Shown here: positions 42,131-54,180 of the stretch, one piece after another
Position numbering within the stretch: the stretch's first letter is position 1
Layout of the letters: every line of letters begins with the position of its first letter
NCBI GenBank assembly: GCA_002049455.2
Contig: KV918824.1
Coordinates: 124,001 to 188,000, forward strand
Length of the DNA: 64,000 nt
Direction of reading: 5' to 3'
From: Porphyra umbilicalis
Lineage: Eukaryota > Rhodophyta > Bangiophyceae > Bangiales > Bangiaceae
Made by a program: the position numbers and the translations under genes
Notes under the pieces: model-generated
The model's database searches: none
What the model saw: the letters and a program-made list of their open reading frames with translations, nothing else
Told to the model about the DNA's origin: nothing

Positions 42131-43741
42131 TTATATGCGTGAGACGTTTTTGAATAAAAATATGCGGGAAAAGGCAATAGAAGAAGCACAGAAAAAAACC
42201 AAAATAAAGCCATGGAGAAAAGTTTGAAAAACGAAGAAATTCAGGCATAAGAAATCTCCACGAACCGCGCTGCAGTCGCTAACGTCGGCATCGGGGCGTT
42301 GTCTGCAAAACATCGGGTCATGGGATGACCTCAAGGCCAGCTCATGTTCACGACACGGTCCGGCCGCCACGCGAATTGCCGCATGCATGGCGCGGGCGCG
42401 TCGCGCGCGACCGCCGTCTGCCCCGCGGTCTGACGCCGTGCCTTGGGCATCAATGCCGACGCCATCTGACGCTGTCTCCATGCGTCGTGGGTCGGAAGGG
42501 CACGCGATGGGCGTGGACGGGACCGACGTGACGAGCCCGTCACGCACAGGAGCCCCGTGAATGCGACAGCAGTACAAAAAGCAGAAACGACAGAATAAGC
42601 GCAGAAGCTTCTCCCGGGTACGCAGCGACGAGTCGAGCGGCCGCGGAGGTGCGGCCACGCCGACCATCGAATTGGCAGCCACGCCGCGGCGCGGCAAAGG
42701 GCGGCAGCCCAGCAGATTTCCGAAGAGTGAGGAGACAGAGGGGACGACATCGCCACCCGACGCACGCACAGCAGCTCTTACAGCGCGGGCAACGGCGACG
42801 ACTTCACGCAGAGAGCCTGGGAGACGACGGACAACAACGGGTTCCGACGTGCGCCCACCGGCGCCGAACGCACGCGGCCCCGTCAACCCGTCCACGTCCG
42901 ACGAGGATATCGGGGCCTCCGCCAGTGTACCCGCCGCTAAAACCGCGGCGAGGGAGGCCCCACCCGTTAGTCGTTGAAGTGAAGAGTGTCTGGCAGCGGC
43001 GTCCGTATGCGCCAGGTGCACTGCCCGAGCGGCTGCCGGTCGGGCGTTCGCCAGATCTAGCATCAGTTTGATAGCCGACCGGCGCACGCGAAGAACACGC
43101 CGCACAACGCGGAGCACGACAGAATCCGCACGCAACACCGCGAAAACAATGGCAAGAGCTTCTTGGTCCATGGCTCTGCGTGCACGGGCAGCAAGAGAGT
43201 AGTACGTCGTACCTTCCGTACTCCTTTCGTCCCCGGACGCGCCGCTACCGTCAGAGCTCGCCGTCGACGCGTACTTGTTCTCGTCGATCATGCGCGCCAT
43301 CGCCCCCTTCGCACGAGGAGAATCCCTAAAGTAAGGGACTACGAAGCCCAGAGAAGGGGCCTCCAGGCGCCGCCACGACTGGCGGACAGACACGTACGAT
43401 GTCATCCGTGGTGGCGGTCGCACGGCGGGTAGCACCGTCGGCCGAATGGCCGTACGCTTTGTCGCATTGACAGATGATTCGATGGGCGGTCGAATCGCCA
43501 CTGCTGCGACAGCAGGAGAGGCACCTGCGCCCATTTCGTGCGACCTGGGCGGCCATGCTGGGTCCGTCAGGCGTGGTTTCTCGGAAAAAGAGGACCTGTG
43601 CGTCGAAGCACGACAGAAATTCGCCACAATGATGCCTTGGAGGGAGTCGGCGCACTCTACGGCCGGAGGATCCGGCCCGCCGCAAGCCTGCAGATGCAGG
43701 TCGCGCTGTAAACGGCGCACAGCCTCTCGGTTCGCACTCAT
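42131..43741 (-). CDS. Hypothetical protein, unrecognised
   Basis: The first in-frame ATG is at 43741 (MSANREAVRRLQRDLHLQAC). The frame gives ~536 residues to 42131 and is open further upstream without an ATG. Composition from ~43900 to ~42600 is varied and protein-like. Examples are RAVARVVPRIIRRTLRLARR, TSYVSVRQSWRRLEAPSLGF and RARRAMDQEALAIVFAVLRA. The middle is helical and basic. The last ~150 residues look less like protein (FVFQTFLHGFILVFFCASS from AT-rich DNA), so the true end may be earlier or spliced. No family recognised, and antisense frames are also open. A transposon-borne origin is possible given the surroundings. Confidence 0.4.
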   Translation of the reverse strand: MSANREAVRRLQRDLHLQACGGPDPPAVECADSLQGIIVANFCRASTHRSSFSEKPRLTDPAWPPRSHEMGAGASPAVAAVAIRPPIESSVNATKRTAIRPTVLPAVRPPPRMTSYVSVRQSWRRLEAPSLGFVVPYFRDSPRAKGAMARMIDENKYASTASSDGSGASGDERSTEGTTYYSLAARARRAMDQEALAIVFAVLRADSVVLRVVRRVLRVRRSAIKLMLDLANARPAAARAVHLAHTDAAARHSSLQRLTGGASLAAVLAAGTLAEAPISSSDVDGLTGPRAFGAGGRTSEPVVVRRLPGSLREVVAVARAVRAAVRASGGDVVPSVSSLFGNLLGCRPLPRRGVAANSMVGVAAPPRPLDSSLRTREKLLRLFCRFCFLYCCRIHGAPVRDGLVTSVPSTPIACPSDPRRMETASDGVGIDAQGTASDRGADGGRARRARAMHAAIRVAAGPCREHELALRSSHDPMFCRQRPDADVSDCSAVRGDFLCLNFFVFQTFLHGFILVFFCASSIAFSRIFLFKNVSRI

Positions 43742-43974
43742 GACAGCTGCTGCAGCAGACCATCGAAGGCGACGCGCGAGCCGAAGCGTCCTGCGGATGA
43801 TGCGCGGGACGACGCGCGCTACCGCGCGTCGGTCACCGGCTCGCGCCTGCGCCGTTTCCAGGGCCTCTTCCACGGCTTCAACACTCGACGCGCCGCCATC
43901 GAAGGATGAGCCGCCGGCAAGGTAAAGGGGGGGGTGGGGAGCGGCGACGGCGGCGACAGCCACGCCGGCCGCGG

Positions 43975-45960
43975 GCAAACGCGACGACGGTGGCGCAACC
44001 GGCCGGTGAGGCCGACGGTGGCGACGGCCGCGTCCGAGGCAGCCAGCATCGTCGGCGGCGGCGGTCGTGACGGCAGCAGCCGTCAACGTCGGCGGCGCAG
44101 CCGGCGGCGCCGGTCGTCGGCGGCGGCGGGCAGCGTCGTCGGCGCAGCCGGCGGCACCGGACGCCGGCAGCGGCCGGTTGCGCCACCGGCGTCGTCGGCG
44201 TCGACGGCAGCGCGGCCGTCGCCGCCGTTGGCTACGCCGGCCGGTTGCGCCGCCGTCGCCATCTTTGGCCGCCGCTGCCGGCGTCCGGCGCCGCCGGCTG
44301 CGCCGCCGACGTCGCCCGGCGCCACCGGCGTCTGGCGCCGCCGGCTGCGCCGCCGACGTTCCTGGCTGCCGCCGTCGCGTCCGTCGCCACCGTCAGCTTC
44401 ACCGGCCGGTTGCGCCACCGGCGTCGTCGGTGTCGACGGCAGCGCGGCCGTCGCTGCCGTTGGATACGCCGGCCGGATGGGGCGACGGCCGCGACGGCGG
44501 CAGCCAGGAACGTCGGCGGCGCAGCCGGCGGCGCCAGACGCCGGTGGCGCCGGGCGACGTCGGCGGCGCAGCCGGCGGCGCCGGACGCCGGCAGCGGCGG
44601 CCAAAGATGGCGACGGCTGCGCAACCGGCCGGCGTAGCCAACGGCGGCGACGGCCGCGCTGCCGTCGACGCCGACGACGCCGGTGGCGCAACCGGCCAGT
44701 GAAGCTGACGGTGGCGACGGACGCGACGGCGGCAGCCAGGAACGTCGGCGGCGCAGCCGGCGGCGCCAGACGCCGGTGGCGGCGGGCGACGTCGGCGGCG
44801 CAGCCGGCGGCGCCGGACGCCGGCGGCGGCGGCCAACGGCGGCAACGGCGGCGCAACCGGCCGCTGAGGCCGACGGTGGCGACGGCCGCGACGGCGGGAG
44901 CCTGCAACGTCGGCAGCGTAGCCGGCGGCGCCGGTCGGTGGCGGCAGCGGGCAGCGTCGGCGGCGCAGCCGGCGCCGCCGGGTGCCGGCGCCGACGGGCG
45001 ACGTCAGCGGCGCAGGCGGCGGCGCCGGGCGCCGGCGGCGGCTGCCAAAGGCGGCAATGGCGACGCAACCGGCCAGGGTGACCAGCAGTGGCGACGGCCG
45101 CGACGGCGGCGGCCGGCAAAGGCGGTGGCGTAGCCGGCGGCGCTGGGCGCCGGCGGCGGCCAGCAATGTCAGCAGCTGCCCCAGCACCGGCAGGTGGTAG
45201 TGGGCGACTGTGGCGCAACCGCCCGGGGTGGCGGCGGCGACGGAGCAGCCGGTAACGGTGGCGTCGACGGCGCAGCGTGTCGCAGCGGGCCACGGCGGCG
45301 CAACCGGCCGGTGTGGCTGGCGGAGGGGGTGGGAACTGGCAGTAGCCGCGCAACCGCTGGCGGCGGCCGCCGGCCACGGCGGAGGCGCAACCAGTGGGGG
45401 TGGCCGACGGAGGGGGTGGCCGACGGCGGTAGCCGCGCAACCGCTGGCGGTGGCGGTGGCGTAGGCCGCCGGTTGCGGCGGCGCCGGCGGTGCAGCCGGT
45501 GGGTGCGGGCGACGGAGGTGGTGGCCATCTGCAGCAGCCGCGCAACCACTGGCGGCGGCGGCGGAGGCTGGAAAGGTCGGCAGCGGCGGCGGTGACGGCC
45601 GGCGGCGGCGGCGGCGGCCGCGGCGGCGGCGGCGGTTGTGGTGGCAAGAGACTACGGCGGCAGGCGGCGGCTGCGGCGGGCGACGGCGGGCGGCGGCAGC
45701 GGCGGGCGACGGCGGCGGCGCGGCCGGCGGCGGCAGCGGCCCAGCCCACCTGGGCCGCGACACAGTCATTCGCTGCACACCTGGGCGCGGCTGCCGAGGT
45801 CAGCGGCGTCAATGTCGGTGGCAGCGGTCCGCGTTGGCGATGGCCACACAACAGAAGTTGATGGCGCCGCGGCCGGTGGCAGCGGCCGACAGCGGCGTCC
45901 GACGGCGGCGTCGGACGGCGGCGGCGGCGGCGCGACCGCCGCCGTGCGTCAACAGAACGC
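43975..45960. repeat. ~2-kb GC-rich satellite built on (GCCGGCGGCGCC)-like words
   Basis: Dense repetition of gcagccggcggcgcc, gccggtggcgcaaccggcc and related words in both orientations. Open in all frames on both strands, giving Ala/Arg/Pro-rich translations with no domain. I regard it as non-coding. Confidence 0.85.
44172..44697. repeat. Near-perfect 217-bp inverted repeat with 92-bp spacer
   Basis: The left arm is 44172-44388 and the right arm 44481-44697. Checked at several anchor points they pair on one axis (sum 88869) with about two mismatches and no gaps. For example, CCATCTTTGGCC at 44259 pairs with GGCCAAAGATGG at 44599. The spacer holds a direct third copy of the outer ~80 bp of the left arm. 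Sequence after 44700 repeats the inner part again, so the order is A B A B' A' B'. Confidence 0.9.
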
Positions 45961-48155
45961 CGGCTTGACGTCGGTGGGAGAAATTTGAGCCGGGGCGTCG
46001 GCCGTGATCTATGCCGTGCTCTATTGCGGCAGAGCCGCACCTCCCGCGGAGAAAACGGAGACGGGGCAATCTCGCTGCTTGTGCCCACAAACGATTGCAT
46101 GGTGGCGGACGCGAAGACAAGCCCAAATCAGAGTTGATTCCGATGCACGCCGGCGTTGAAGAGAAAAATCTCCCCAGATAGAAAGCTGCTTCCTTGCATG
46201 AGAAGCACAACGGCAGCTAATAAGGAGAAGGACGGGAGTGTCGACCTTTGGTCTTGAGCTTGCAACCGATTTTACCGGAGCACGGAAGCCGCTCAACCAT
46301 TGATCGATGGCTCCCACTTACAGCACGATGTCTGCACGATGCTTCCTGATCAGCGGTGTGTGCATTTTTGGGGGAAGTGCCATATAACACAGATGCTTCT
46401 AACTAAATTCCTAACGCATCAGCCGATGAAAGATGGTATGAAAAAAAAGAGAACAACAAGGACAAATTCCGTATGAGAGGTTCACAAACAAGAACGCTAC
46501 ATGTCCGTGTTCTTCATAACCCAGCTTAGTACCAGTCGCCAAAAATTGGAACCTGATCGGCCGGCAGGAAGAGCGTGAGAGGGAATATTGCTGGCACACC
46601 CACTTGCAGAGGTTCACTGTGAAATTCCCTGGCCTTTAGGACAGGGTGCTCGCAAAGTGTAGTCATGCACACAAATACTTAGATCAAGGGACTTGCTCTT
46701 CGTTTCAGACGTGGCAGTCTGCATTCGTGTCCTCCGGGATCTGAGGGCGTGTCAGTGTTGGAAGAGTCGCGATGACGCTAACAGCGAATAGAATTACGTG
46801 GCAGAGAAGGACTGTCCTGCCACAGGGTCACAGGGCCCGGACGGCACCTGCCCCCAAGCCCCCCTGCACCGCCCCGAGTTGCGCGCGGCGACCGCGCACA
46901 GCGATTTCCGGGGTTCAACGCGCCCACGATGACCCCCGGGTGATCGCGCCTGCGCGCCGGCTGTTGTTGCGGCGGCTCGTCGGCAAGATCTGAAGCCATC
47001 TAGCGGCACGGTTAGAGGCGCCCCGTCGCGAGGCGGTCGGTCCCACCCGCCCGCCCGTGCGCCGTGTCGGCCGCCCCACCCGCCCTGCGCAGGTGCGCTG
47101 CGCGGCGGAGTGACGGTCCCTCCCGTGGGCGTCGCGCGACACCGGCGCCGCCGCGCTGCGGTGGTGGCGGCGGCACCCTTTTCCCGCCCCAGGCCCCCCT
47201 TGCCACGGAAACGTGGCTGTACGCGCCCCCGTGCTCGCTCGCGGCTATGGAGCCGGCCGGCGTGCCCGGTGTCAGTGCGTCGCCAAGCGCGCCACCGCCT
47301 GAAGGCCAGGGTATTGCACGCACGTGCCTGGAATTGTGCGAAAAATGTTTTCCATTTCCAGGCCCCAGTGGGGTGACCAGAGCCATTACTTCGAATGGTA
47401 AAATATTTTGCCGGATAGATAAGTGGCCCCCCTCCTTCTCTCTTGGTTGCATTCAAATGCTGAATAACGCCACGTGCATGAAACATGGGCCGAAACATGG
47501 GCCCGAAAGTACCCGCAAGCCAGCCAGCTTCTGGTCGTGTGACTATCCGGGATAGCACAGCCGGATAATACCCTGAGCGCCAGGCTCTTTTATTGGCGCT
47601 TGTGCCGATGAGGCACTCCCCAGGAAGCTGCGCGCGGCCCAGTCACACCCCCCTCGCGTGGGCTGCTTTTCGCCCCTTTCGTTGTGTGCCTCGTCGCTGC
47701 TTCGAGTGGGTGTGGGTGGCCCCTCTGTTTTACCTGAGGCGGGTCTAGCGAGGTGGCGCCGCACCGTGCGCTGGCTGTGCCGGTGACTGCCGCCGCCATT
47801 CCGCCTGCCTGCTCGCACGCACGGCAAACCGGAGTGACGTACGTCGGTGAGCGGGGGGTCGGTTGCGAGCACCTGCGCGGGTGTAGGCGCAGGGGGTGCT
47901 GGAGGCCGGACCGGGAGGGTGGGTGTCGAGGGTGGGAGAGTGCTTGCTGCGGTGAAGCTTGCGTGCCAACACAACTCGGTCCGCGACCGCGAAGGGGTGT
48001 GGAGTGCTGGGTGGCGGTTGTGACGGTTGGGTGGCGCACCGCCAGAGGCGCACAGTAGGCCGAGGTGAGGTAGGTGCGCGTGCCTCGACAACCGCCTGCG
48101 ACGACGCGGCAACACGACCCGCACCGACGGGGCTCTGCGCGCCGCGGTTGCCGCG
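45961..48155. other. Spacer upstream of the CTD phosphatase gene
   Basis: 46000-46780 is moderate GC with no gene. 46800-47250 is a GC island. 47250-47560 is mixed, and a + frame there (GPSGVTRAITSNGKIFCRID) is not recognised. 47600-48155 should include the promoter and 5' leader of the phosphatase gene. No RNA gene is seen. Confidence 0.45.
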
Positions 48156-50307
48156 ATGTCGGACAGCACGCCCGGCGCGGTGGCGTCGGCGACCGCGGCA
48201 GCGCTTTCCGTGGCACCGGCTATGGCCGACGCGGGCGGAGACGGTGGTGCGGGCGGCAACGGCGGGGGAAGGCCCAACGGGGACCGGCCAATCGGCGACT
48301 CGGAAGGCCAAAGGCCGATGGATACCGACGGTGGCCATGCTGGTACGGCCGCCGCGGGGGTGACCGACGGCCCGGGACGGACGGGTGGCCGCGGCGGGGT
48401 GAAGAGGAAAGGAGTTTTGCCTTCGCCGCTCGACGGCGCGGCACTGGCCGCGTCGGATGGACGGGCGTCGCCGTCGGACCATGCGCCCGGTGCTGCGGCC
48501 ATTGGGGGAGCCACGGCGGCCGCCCCGGGCGATGCGGATTCCCCAACGAGCGTCATGGCTACGGAGGAGGTGGCGACGCCCGGAGGCGGGCATGTGCCTC
48601 TAGGCAAGACTTTGGCGGTGGATGCACCGGCGGTGGGGGCAGCCCCTGCGGGGACCGCCGTGGCGTCGGGCGCGAGCGCGGGTGCCGCTTCACGGTCGGG
48701 GTCTGGGGCGGCGGCCCCGGCGGAGGCTGCCGCCCCAATAGGGAGTGCCGGTGGCGGTGCCGCGGCTGCGTCGGCGATGGCGGCGGCGGCACCGACTCCC
48801 GAGTCAATCATCCACAGCTCCGTGGCGCCCGTACCGGTCGCGGCGCTGGTGCCGACCGGCGCTAACGCGTCGCGGGGACCCGCGGGGCGGCGAGCCTCCA
48901 TTTTGCGTCTTTTTTCATCTTCCTCTTCGGGGGGGGCGGCGTCGAGTGGGACCGCCGCCGCCGCCGAAGACGATGACGATGAGAGTACGTTGAGGTGCTT
49001 GACGAGGGGGCGCACCTTAGGTACCTGTGAGTTGTGTGTATTCTTGAGTTTGGCGCGTCGTGTATGCCTCATCGATGGTGAATATCCATCTGCTTGGTGC
49101 TTGTTTGGGCTTCAATCTGACCACTCGAGCCGGTTCGTCGTGCTTGACGCCCGCGCTTTCGCACCTTTCCACATTGGCATCCCGTTCCTTGTGTGTGTCG
49201 TGCACTCGCTTCTCCGCAGGCGTCCGGAAGAAGAAGCGGAACCTCTTCCAGCGGCTCTGCGCATGCGTGATGAACAAGGGCAGCAACTTGACGGGCATGC
49301 CCCACCTACAGATGCAGTTGGCGAACCTAACACCGACCTACGAGCCGACAGGGCCGCTGCTGCCCGAGCCGGCCACGCCGGAACTCTCCCGCCGCATCAC
49401 GCTGGTCTTGGATCTGGACGAGACGCTGGTGCACTCATCCTTTGTGCCAATGGTCGATGCCGACTTTGTTCTGCCCCTACAAATGGGGGGCGACACGCAC
49501 ATGGTGTTTGTGCGAAAGAGGCCACGCGTCGACGCTTTTCTTGCCGCTGTCTCCCGCTGGTACGAGGTCATTGTGTTTACGGCCTCCCTGGCGCTGTACG
49601 CCAACCCCGTGGTGGACGAATTGGACAATGGACGGGCGGTACACGGGCGGTTGTACCGGGAGCACTGCGTGCTGGTCGGCAGCCACTTTGTCAAGGACCT
49701 CGCACGGCTCGGACGGCCACTGTCGCGGACATTGATTATCGACAACTCGCCGCTGTCGTACGTGCTGCAGCCGGAAAACGCGGTACCGATTTCGGGTTTT
49801 GTGGACGACCCCAACGACCGGGAGCTGGACAAAACGCTGGCCTTCCTCGAAGCCGCGCGGCACCTGGAGGACGTGCGCCACCGCGGGGGGCCCCTCAGTG
49901 CGGTGCCTCTTGCCGGCCGGCCGTTGGAGGACGACGCTGTTGCCGCGTCCGCCTCTGGCAACCCCGGCGGCGCGCCGATCTGCAACGGCACGATGCCGGA
50001 AGCGGCGGCGGCGTCTCGCCCGCCCGGCGGTGACGAAGCGGACTCCATGGATGTGGACGCCCCGCGCGACGTCGGAGCATCCACTGGCGCCGCGGAGGGC
50101 GGCGCCCGGCTGGCTGCGTCCGCCGCCATGGCCACCACCCCAGACGTGGGCAGGGCAGTGGCGCCCACATTCGATGACGCGGACAGCGTCACGTCGGGCG
50201 CAGCACCGGCGGCGGCGTCGACAGCGGTTACTGGCGGGTCGGTGCCGCGTCCCCCGGCAACGGTAACGTTGCCTGCTGTCGCGCCGCCCGTGGTGCCGCC
50301 GCCATGA
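48156..50307 (+). CDS. FCP1/SCP-type (HAD) RNA polymerase II CTD phosphatase
   Basis: CDS is exon 48156-48984, intron 48985-49219 (GTACGT...CCGCAG), exon 49220-50307. The product is 638 residues. The family removes phosphate from Ser in the CTD of Rpb1 or similar substrates, using an aspartyl-phosphate intermediate. The first ~275 residues are Ala/Gly/Pro-rich with an acidic EDDDDES end. A basic stretch VRKKKRNLFQRL follows the splice. The catalytic domain is ~335-500: VLDLDETLVHSS (nucleophile Asp341, Asp343), RPRVDAFLAAVSRWYEVIVF, TASLALYANPVVDELD, and IIDNSPLSYVLQPENAVPI with Asp451. The C-terminal ~140 residues are low-complexity. The arrangement matches SCP/Dullard-like phosphatases with an added disordered tail. 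Nuclear location is likely. Confidence 0.93.
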
Positions 50308-50880
50308 GGTGTGCGAGGGCGGTATCTGTGCTGGTGCCACGGATGGAGGGGCGAGCGCCCATTGAGCTGCAACGAGTGGTGGATGCATGCGGGGGAGGTG
50401 GGGGGGAGGTGCAGGGAACTGTTTTGTGTGGGTGGACGGTACAGTGGGTGATTTCCCTCCAATGGAGTTTTTTCTGAGCCTCAGGGGCTGCCGCCCACGC
50501 CAGAAGAGGACAGTTGGCTTGGTGACGCTTCGCGATACCCCAAGGCCAGCTGGACAGTGACTGCTGTAGAATCTTGGTCGACATGACACCAGGCTTAATT
50601 CTCTTCCCATGCCACTGTTTCCCACACGTCGTGGCCGGTGTTTTCACCAGCGTCAGCGGTCGTTGGCTCGAGCGAACGTGCGTGAGGGCGAGGTCACACG
50701 TCAGACTACCACCGTAGCGTGAACTGTCGTGCATCAGGATCACGGTGAAGATTACAGCGCCGTGAGTTCGGCCATGAGATCGGGGGTGATCCTTGCAGCT
50801 TCTGGCTTTTTGGACTTGTACGCTGGAACTTCCCAATTCTTCGGAAACTAAGGAACGAGTTCAGAAAAACACAATTACAT
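50308..50880. other. Spacer downstream of the CTD phosphatase
   Basis: No gene or repeat recognised. It holds the 3' region of the phosphatase gene. Confidence 0.5.
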
Positions 50881-51850
50881 ATGGTGCTTTGCTGAGAAAT
50901 GGAGCATGCATGTTTGCGAGTGCAAACGTTTGCCGAGGTGGACCGATGTCAGGATGTCCATCAGATCGTCTCTCACCTGGCTTCAGGGGACCGATAGCGT
51001 CCCAAGTGCAATTGCACCTGGCATCACCGGCGAAAGCCACAGCCACCAACTGGCACATCGTAAGACGTGGGACTGAGGGCTCATCATGCAGCCAATGACT
51101 TCTCATTATTCAATGTCAAGAACACTGCCCAAACCCTGTCAGAATACCGGTTCAATGAATGTGACCACGCGCCCACTGGCTGCGTCAGGCGGCCTAGTTT
51201 CACAGTATTTGAGCCGGCTCTCCACGGTCCACAAGACAGAGACTGCGCACCTGTGCCATCTGGTGCCCCAGAAGAAACGCAGGTGGGCTGGATCCAGTCA
51301 CTGCTGTACCCTTCATCGATGGTGATTGGTCAAAAGAATGTCAGTGACACGTCTCGATGTCAATAAACAAAGGCGATCTACTGGTCACGGAGCTCACGTG
51401 TTCGGAGGGCCAATGAACGGCCCGAACGGAGAGAAAAGAATTGTAAGAATTCCTCAAACGTCATGCATGTTCGGAGGCCGATTCAGCCTCTGCGAGCAAA
51501 CATGAGGGGCCGGTTAGGGGGGACGCTCCTGACGGCACCGCTGTGGCCGGTGGCTTAAGAAGTCTCGTCCTGATTAGGCTGTCAGCGTGCATGTTCTGGC
51601 ATCGTTTCACAAAGACCACCGCGGGTGTCAGCAGGTACTTGCCACCGGGTCACTCAGAGTGCAGTTTTCCAGCTCTTGTCAGCCGTTGTCGGCCCAAGGG
51701 CCCGGCGAACCTGGTCGGGATGCTTGACATGTCACACATCACCCGGAAATAACATGGGTCTCCCCACAGCACGGGTCAATGCTCGCAGTGGTCGGGTGTG
51801 CATGTTTGTTTGCGCAAACGTGCATGCTCCATTTCTCAGCAAAGCACCAT
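50881..51850. mobile_element. ~970-bp non-autonomous DNA element with ~38-bp terminal inverted repeats
   Basis: The left end ATGGTGCTTTGCTGAGAAAT continues GGAGCATGCATGTTTGCG. The right end is the reverse complement with one mismatch over ~38 bp. The adjacent bases T (50880) and A (51851) also pair. The interior lacks coding of any length with recognisable protein. The target duplication is unclear, so the superfamily is open. Confidence 0.85.
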
Positions 51851-52510
51851 ACTCCAACATAACACTGATTGCTTCTTATTGTGTGTTTGTGTGCACCGCT
51901 ACGCCATCATCATCGGACCGACATGTTGCGGATCGCGCTCGCGACCAACACAAGAAGCGTTGAGCAGTCACTGCGGCGCGCCTCTTCAAGACCACGCAGC
52001 ACCGTAAACAAAAAGCCGCGATAGCGAGTGAAAGCACGTTGGGACGGATTATTACTGGTACGCGTCGTGAAATGTAATGAGCGTGATTGTGTCTCATGGG
52101 GAAGGCAACGTGCAAGGTCAAGGTGTACAGCGTTCCGGGACAACCGACGCGAGCAGCTTCGAGTCTGCTGCCTCCCACGCCGCCCCTCGACCGCCCCTGG
52201 ACCGCCGCCCCCGTCGGCCCGACCGACGGCACCAACGACGGCACGTCGGCCGCCCCCGCCCGCGGCCAATGCGCGCCGTGGCCACGGCCGACGCGAGGGC
52301 GGCGGCGGCGGCCGCCGCGACGGCCGGGGGGGGCGGCGGCAGACGCTGCCGCCGAGCGCCTGGGTACCGCCCCCGCCAGTGGCCGCCGCCAGTGGCAACG
52401 TCGGCGGCGGGCGGGAGCGTCGGGCCCCCGCCGACGGGTCACAGCCGCGGCTGGGCCGCCGCCGGCGCGGGCGGCGACCGACACGCGCTCGCATCACCGT
52501 GCGGTGGGCG

Positions 52511-52547
<37 letters not shown>

Positions 52548-53050
52548 GGCAGGCCAGAAGGCCGCCCCCCACCCGCAGACGACCGTGCCGGCGCGCACGG
52601 TGCGTCGCCGGTGCAGACGGTGGCGGGCGCCGCGCCGGCCGCGCGCGGGCGCCTTGCGCGGGGGGGCACGGCGGGCCGACCGCGGCTGTGGCGTGCAGGG
52701 GTAGCCGCAGCAGAGCTGCCCCCGATGGCGGGGTGGCCCCGCCATGACGGTCGTTCGTGCGGCGCCGCGCAGCCAGAGACGCGTGGGGCGACGGCGGGGG
52801 GGGGCAGCGGGGGGGACCTCCACGGCGTGCGGGCGGTCGGTCGGCGCGCCACGGGGGAGGGGGACCGGTGGGGGGGCGTGGGGGGGATCGGCCGCGCGCC
52901 GTCTGCCCCCCCCGCGGCTGGCGTCGGGCTGTACAGAAAAGGTCGGCCGTTTTGACGGGATACCGCGCCGCCGGTCGGTATACGAATTCTAGTCGGGCTG
53001 GTTTGGTGGGTCAAAAGAGTAGACATATTTACTATACACACAACTAAAGG
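51851..53050. other. GC-rich island with open frames, no supported gene
   Basis: The ATG at 52077 (+) opens 292 codons (MSVIVSHGEGNVQGQGVQRSG...) to 52955. Most of it is Arg/Pro/Gly-rich, and the minus strand is equally open. A GCC-triplet tract lies at ~52505-52550. The first ~35 residues of the + frame look protein-like, so a real gene is possible but weak. Confidence 0.3.
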
Positions 53051-54180
53051 TCTATTCCATGCATTTAGGCGCATGAGGAAAGGGTTTTCCCTGTTGTTCT
53101 AGACTTTTTTCAACCATGAGAAGTAAACAGAACTGGTCTCCGTGGCATGGGTACACAAGGAAAAAAAAGTAGGCGCTCAAAGGATCATGAAGCGCTGAAA
53201 TACACCTCGGTGTTTCTCTGTCCCTCCAGAATCGCGCCGTTTTCTTCGTCTCTGCCGATCCGGAACTGGCTTTGACCACTTTCTGATGCAATACACGTAT
53301 TGATCCGATCTGGCATCCCATGGAAATGAACTTTCTCTCGGCCGGCTACGAGCATCACCTACCCCCCACCACCACCGCTCATGTTGACCAACGGCCACAA
53401 TTGTCGTCCAAACTTTCCTGCAGCACCGATGACACGCATTTTGTTGCCTAGCCACGTCGAGATACCGCCTGCAGCGTAATCAGCGGGCCATTTATTCCAC
53501 AAAAAGGCGTTCAAGACAACGGTGGGATGCAAGGAAAAACGTGTATCTTTCCAGCCTATTGTAGTAGCCGCCTGAAAGTGTGTCATAAAAACGCTGATGA
53601 AGTAGGCTCAAGGATGCGTCCATGCGGAGCGCCAACGCTCGTTCCATTGCCGAGTTCTGTGCGCGCCAATATGAGTCGCGCTCATGCGCCTTAATGCGTG
53701 GAATCTACCTTCAGTGCCCGTCGGCCGGCTAGCGCCTGTAGGATGCTCGGGAAAAATATGACGGCGCCCTAACCAGAGGATGCCACAGGTGTACCCGCGT
53801 CCAAGTGACGTGTACATCGCCGCGCCTCTAATGCCCGAAGACGGCTAGCACCTCAGTCGTTAAGCCTGCAGAAACACGGAGGAACGGGTGTTCTTCATGC
53901 ACAGAGCACCATGAATGCAATCCTTCATATGGCAGGAGTGCTTGTCGGCTGGCTAGCACCTGTAGGCTCCTCTAGAATGAAGTCTTGGGGCCCTGTCCAG
54001 AAGATGTAATCGGTGTCCCCGCGATGACACGACGTAAACGTCGCCATATTGTACCTTCTGCACTCCCGTTCATTACAGAGGGCGCAAGCGCAGCCGTGCC
54101 ACCTCAGAAAGATGGTCTGAAGGAATGTATGAAAAACGCATATCATACGAAAGCAATGATGCAAACGATCCCCTCCAGGA
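53051..54180. repeat. AT-richer DNA with a ~220-bp direct duplication
   Basis: 53725-53830 and 53945-54050 are similar in direct orientation. Both run gtcggc.ggctag.gcctgtagg..ct, then ccag.ggatg or ccagaagatg, then ggtgt.cccgcg, and end near acgtgtacatcgccg or acgtaaacgtcgcc. The spacing is ~220 bp, so this is an old tandem duplication. No gene is seen. Confidence 0.55.

Noticed and set aside
43934-46100. Frames of 400-620 codons on both strands across the GC satellite
   Set aside because: Translations are Ala/Arg/Pro repeats in every phase and the DNA is palindromic, so no strand is favoured.
46794-47558. 254-codon minus frame and overlapping + frames
   Set aside because: No recognisable motif; cysteines and tryptophans do not form a zinc-finger pattern on either strand.
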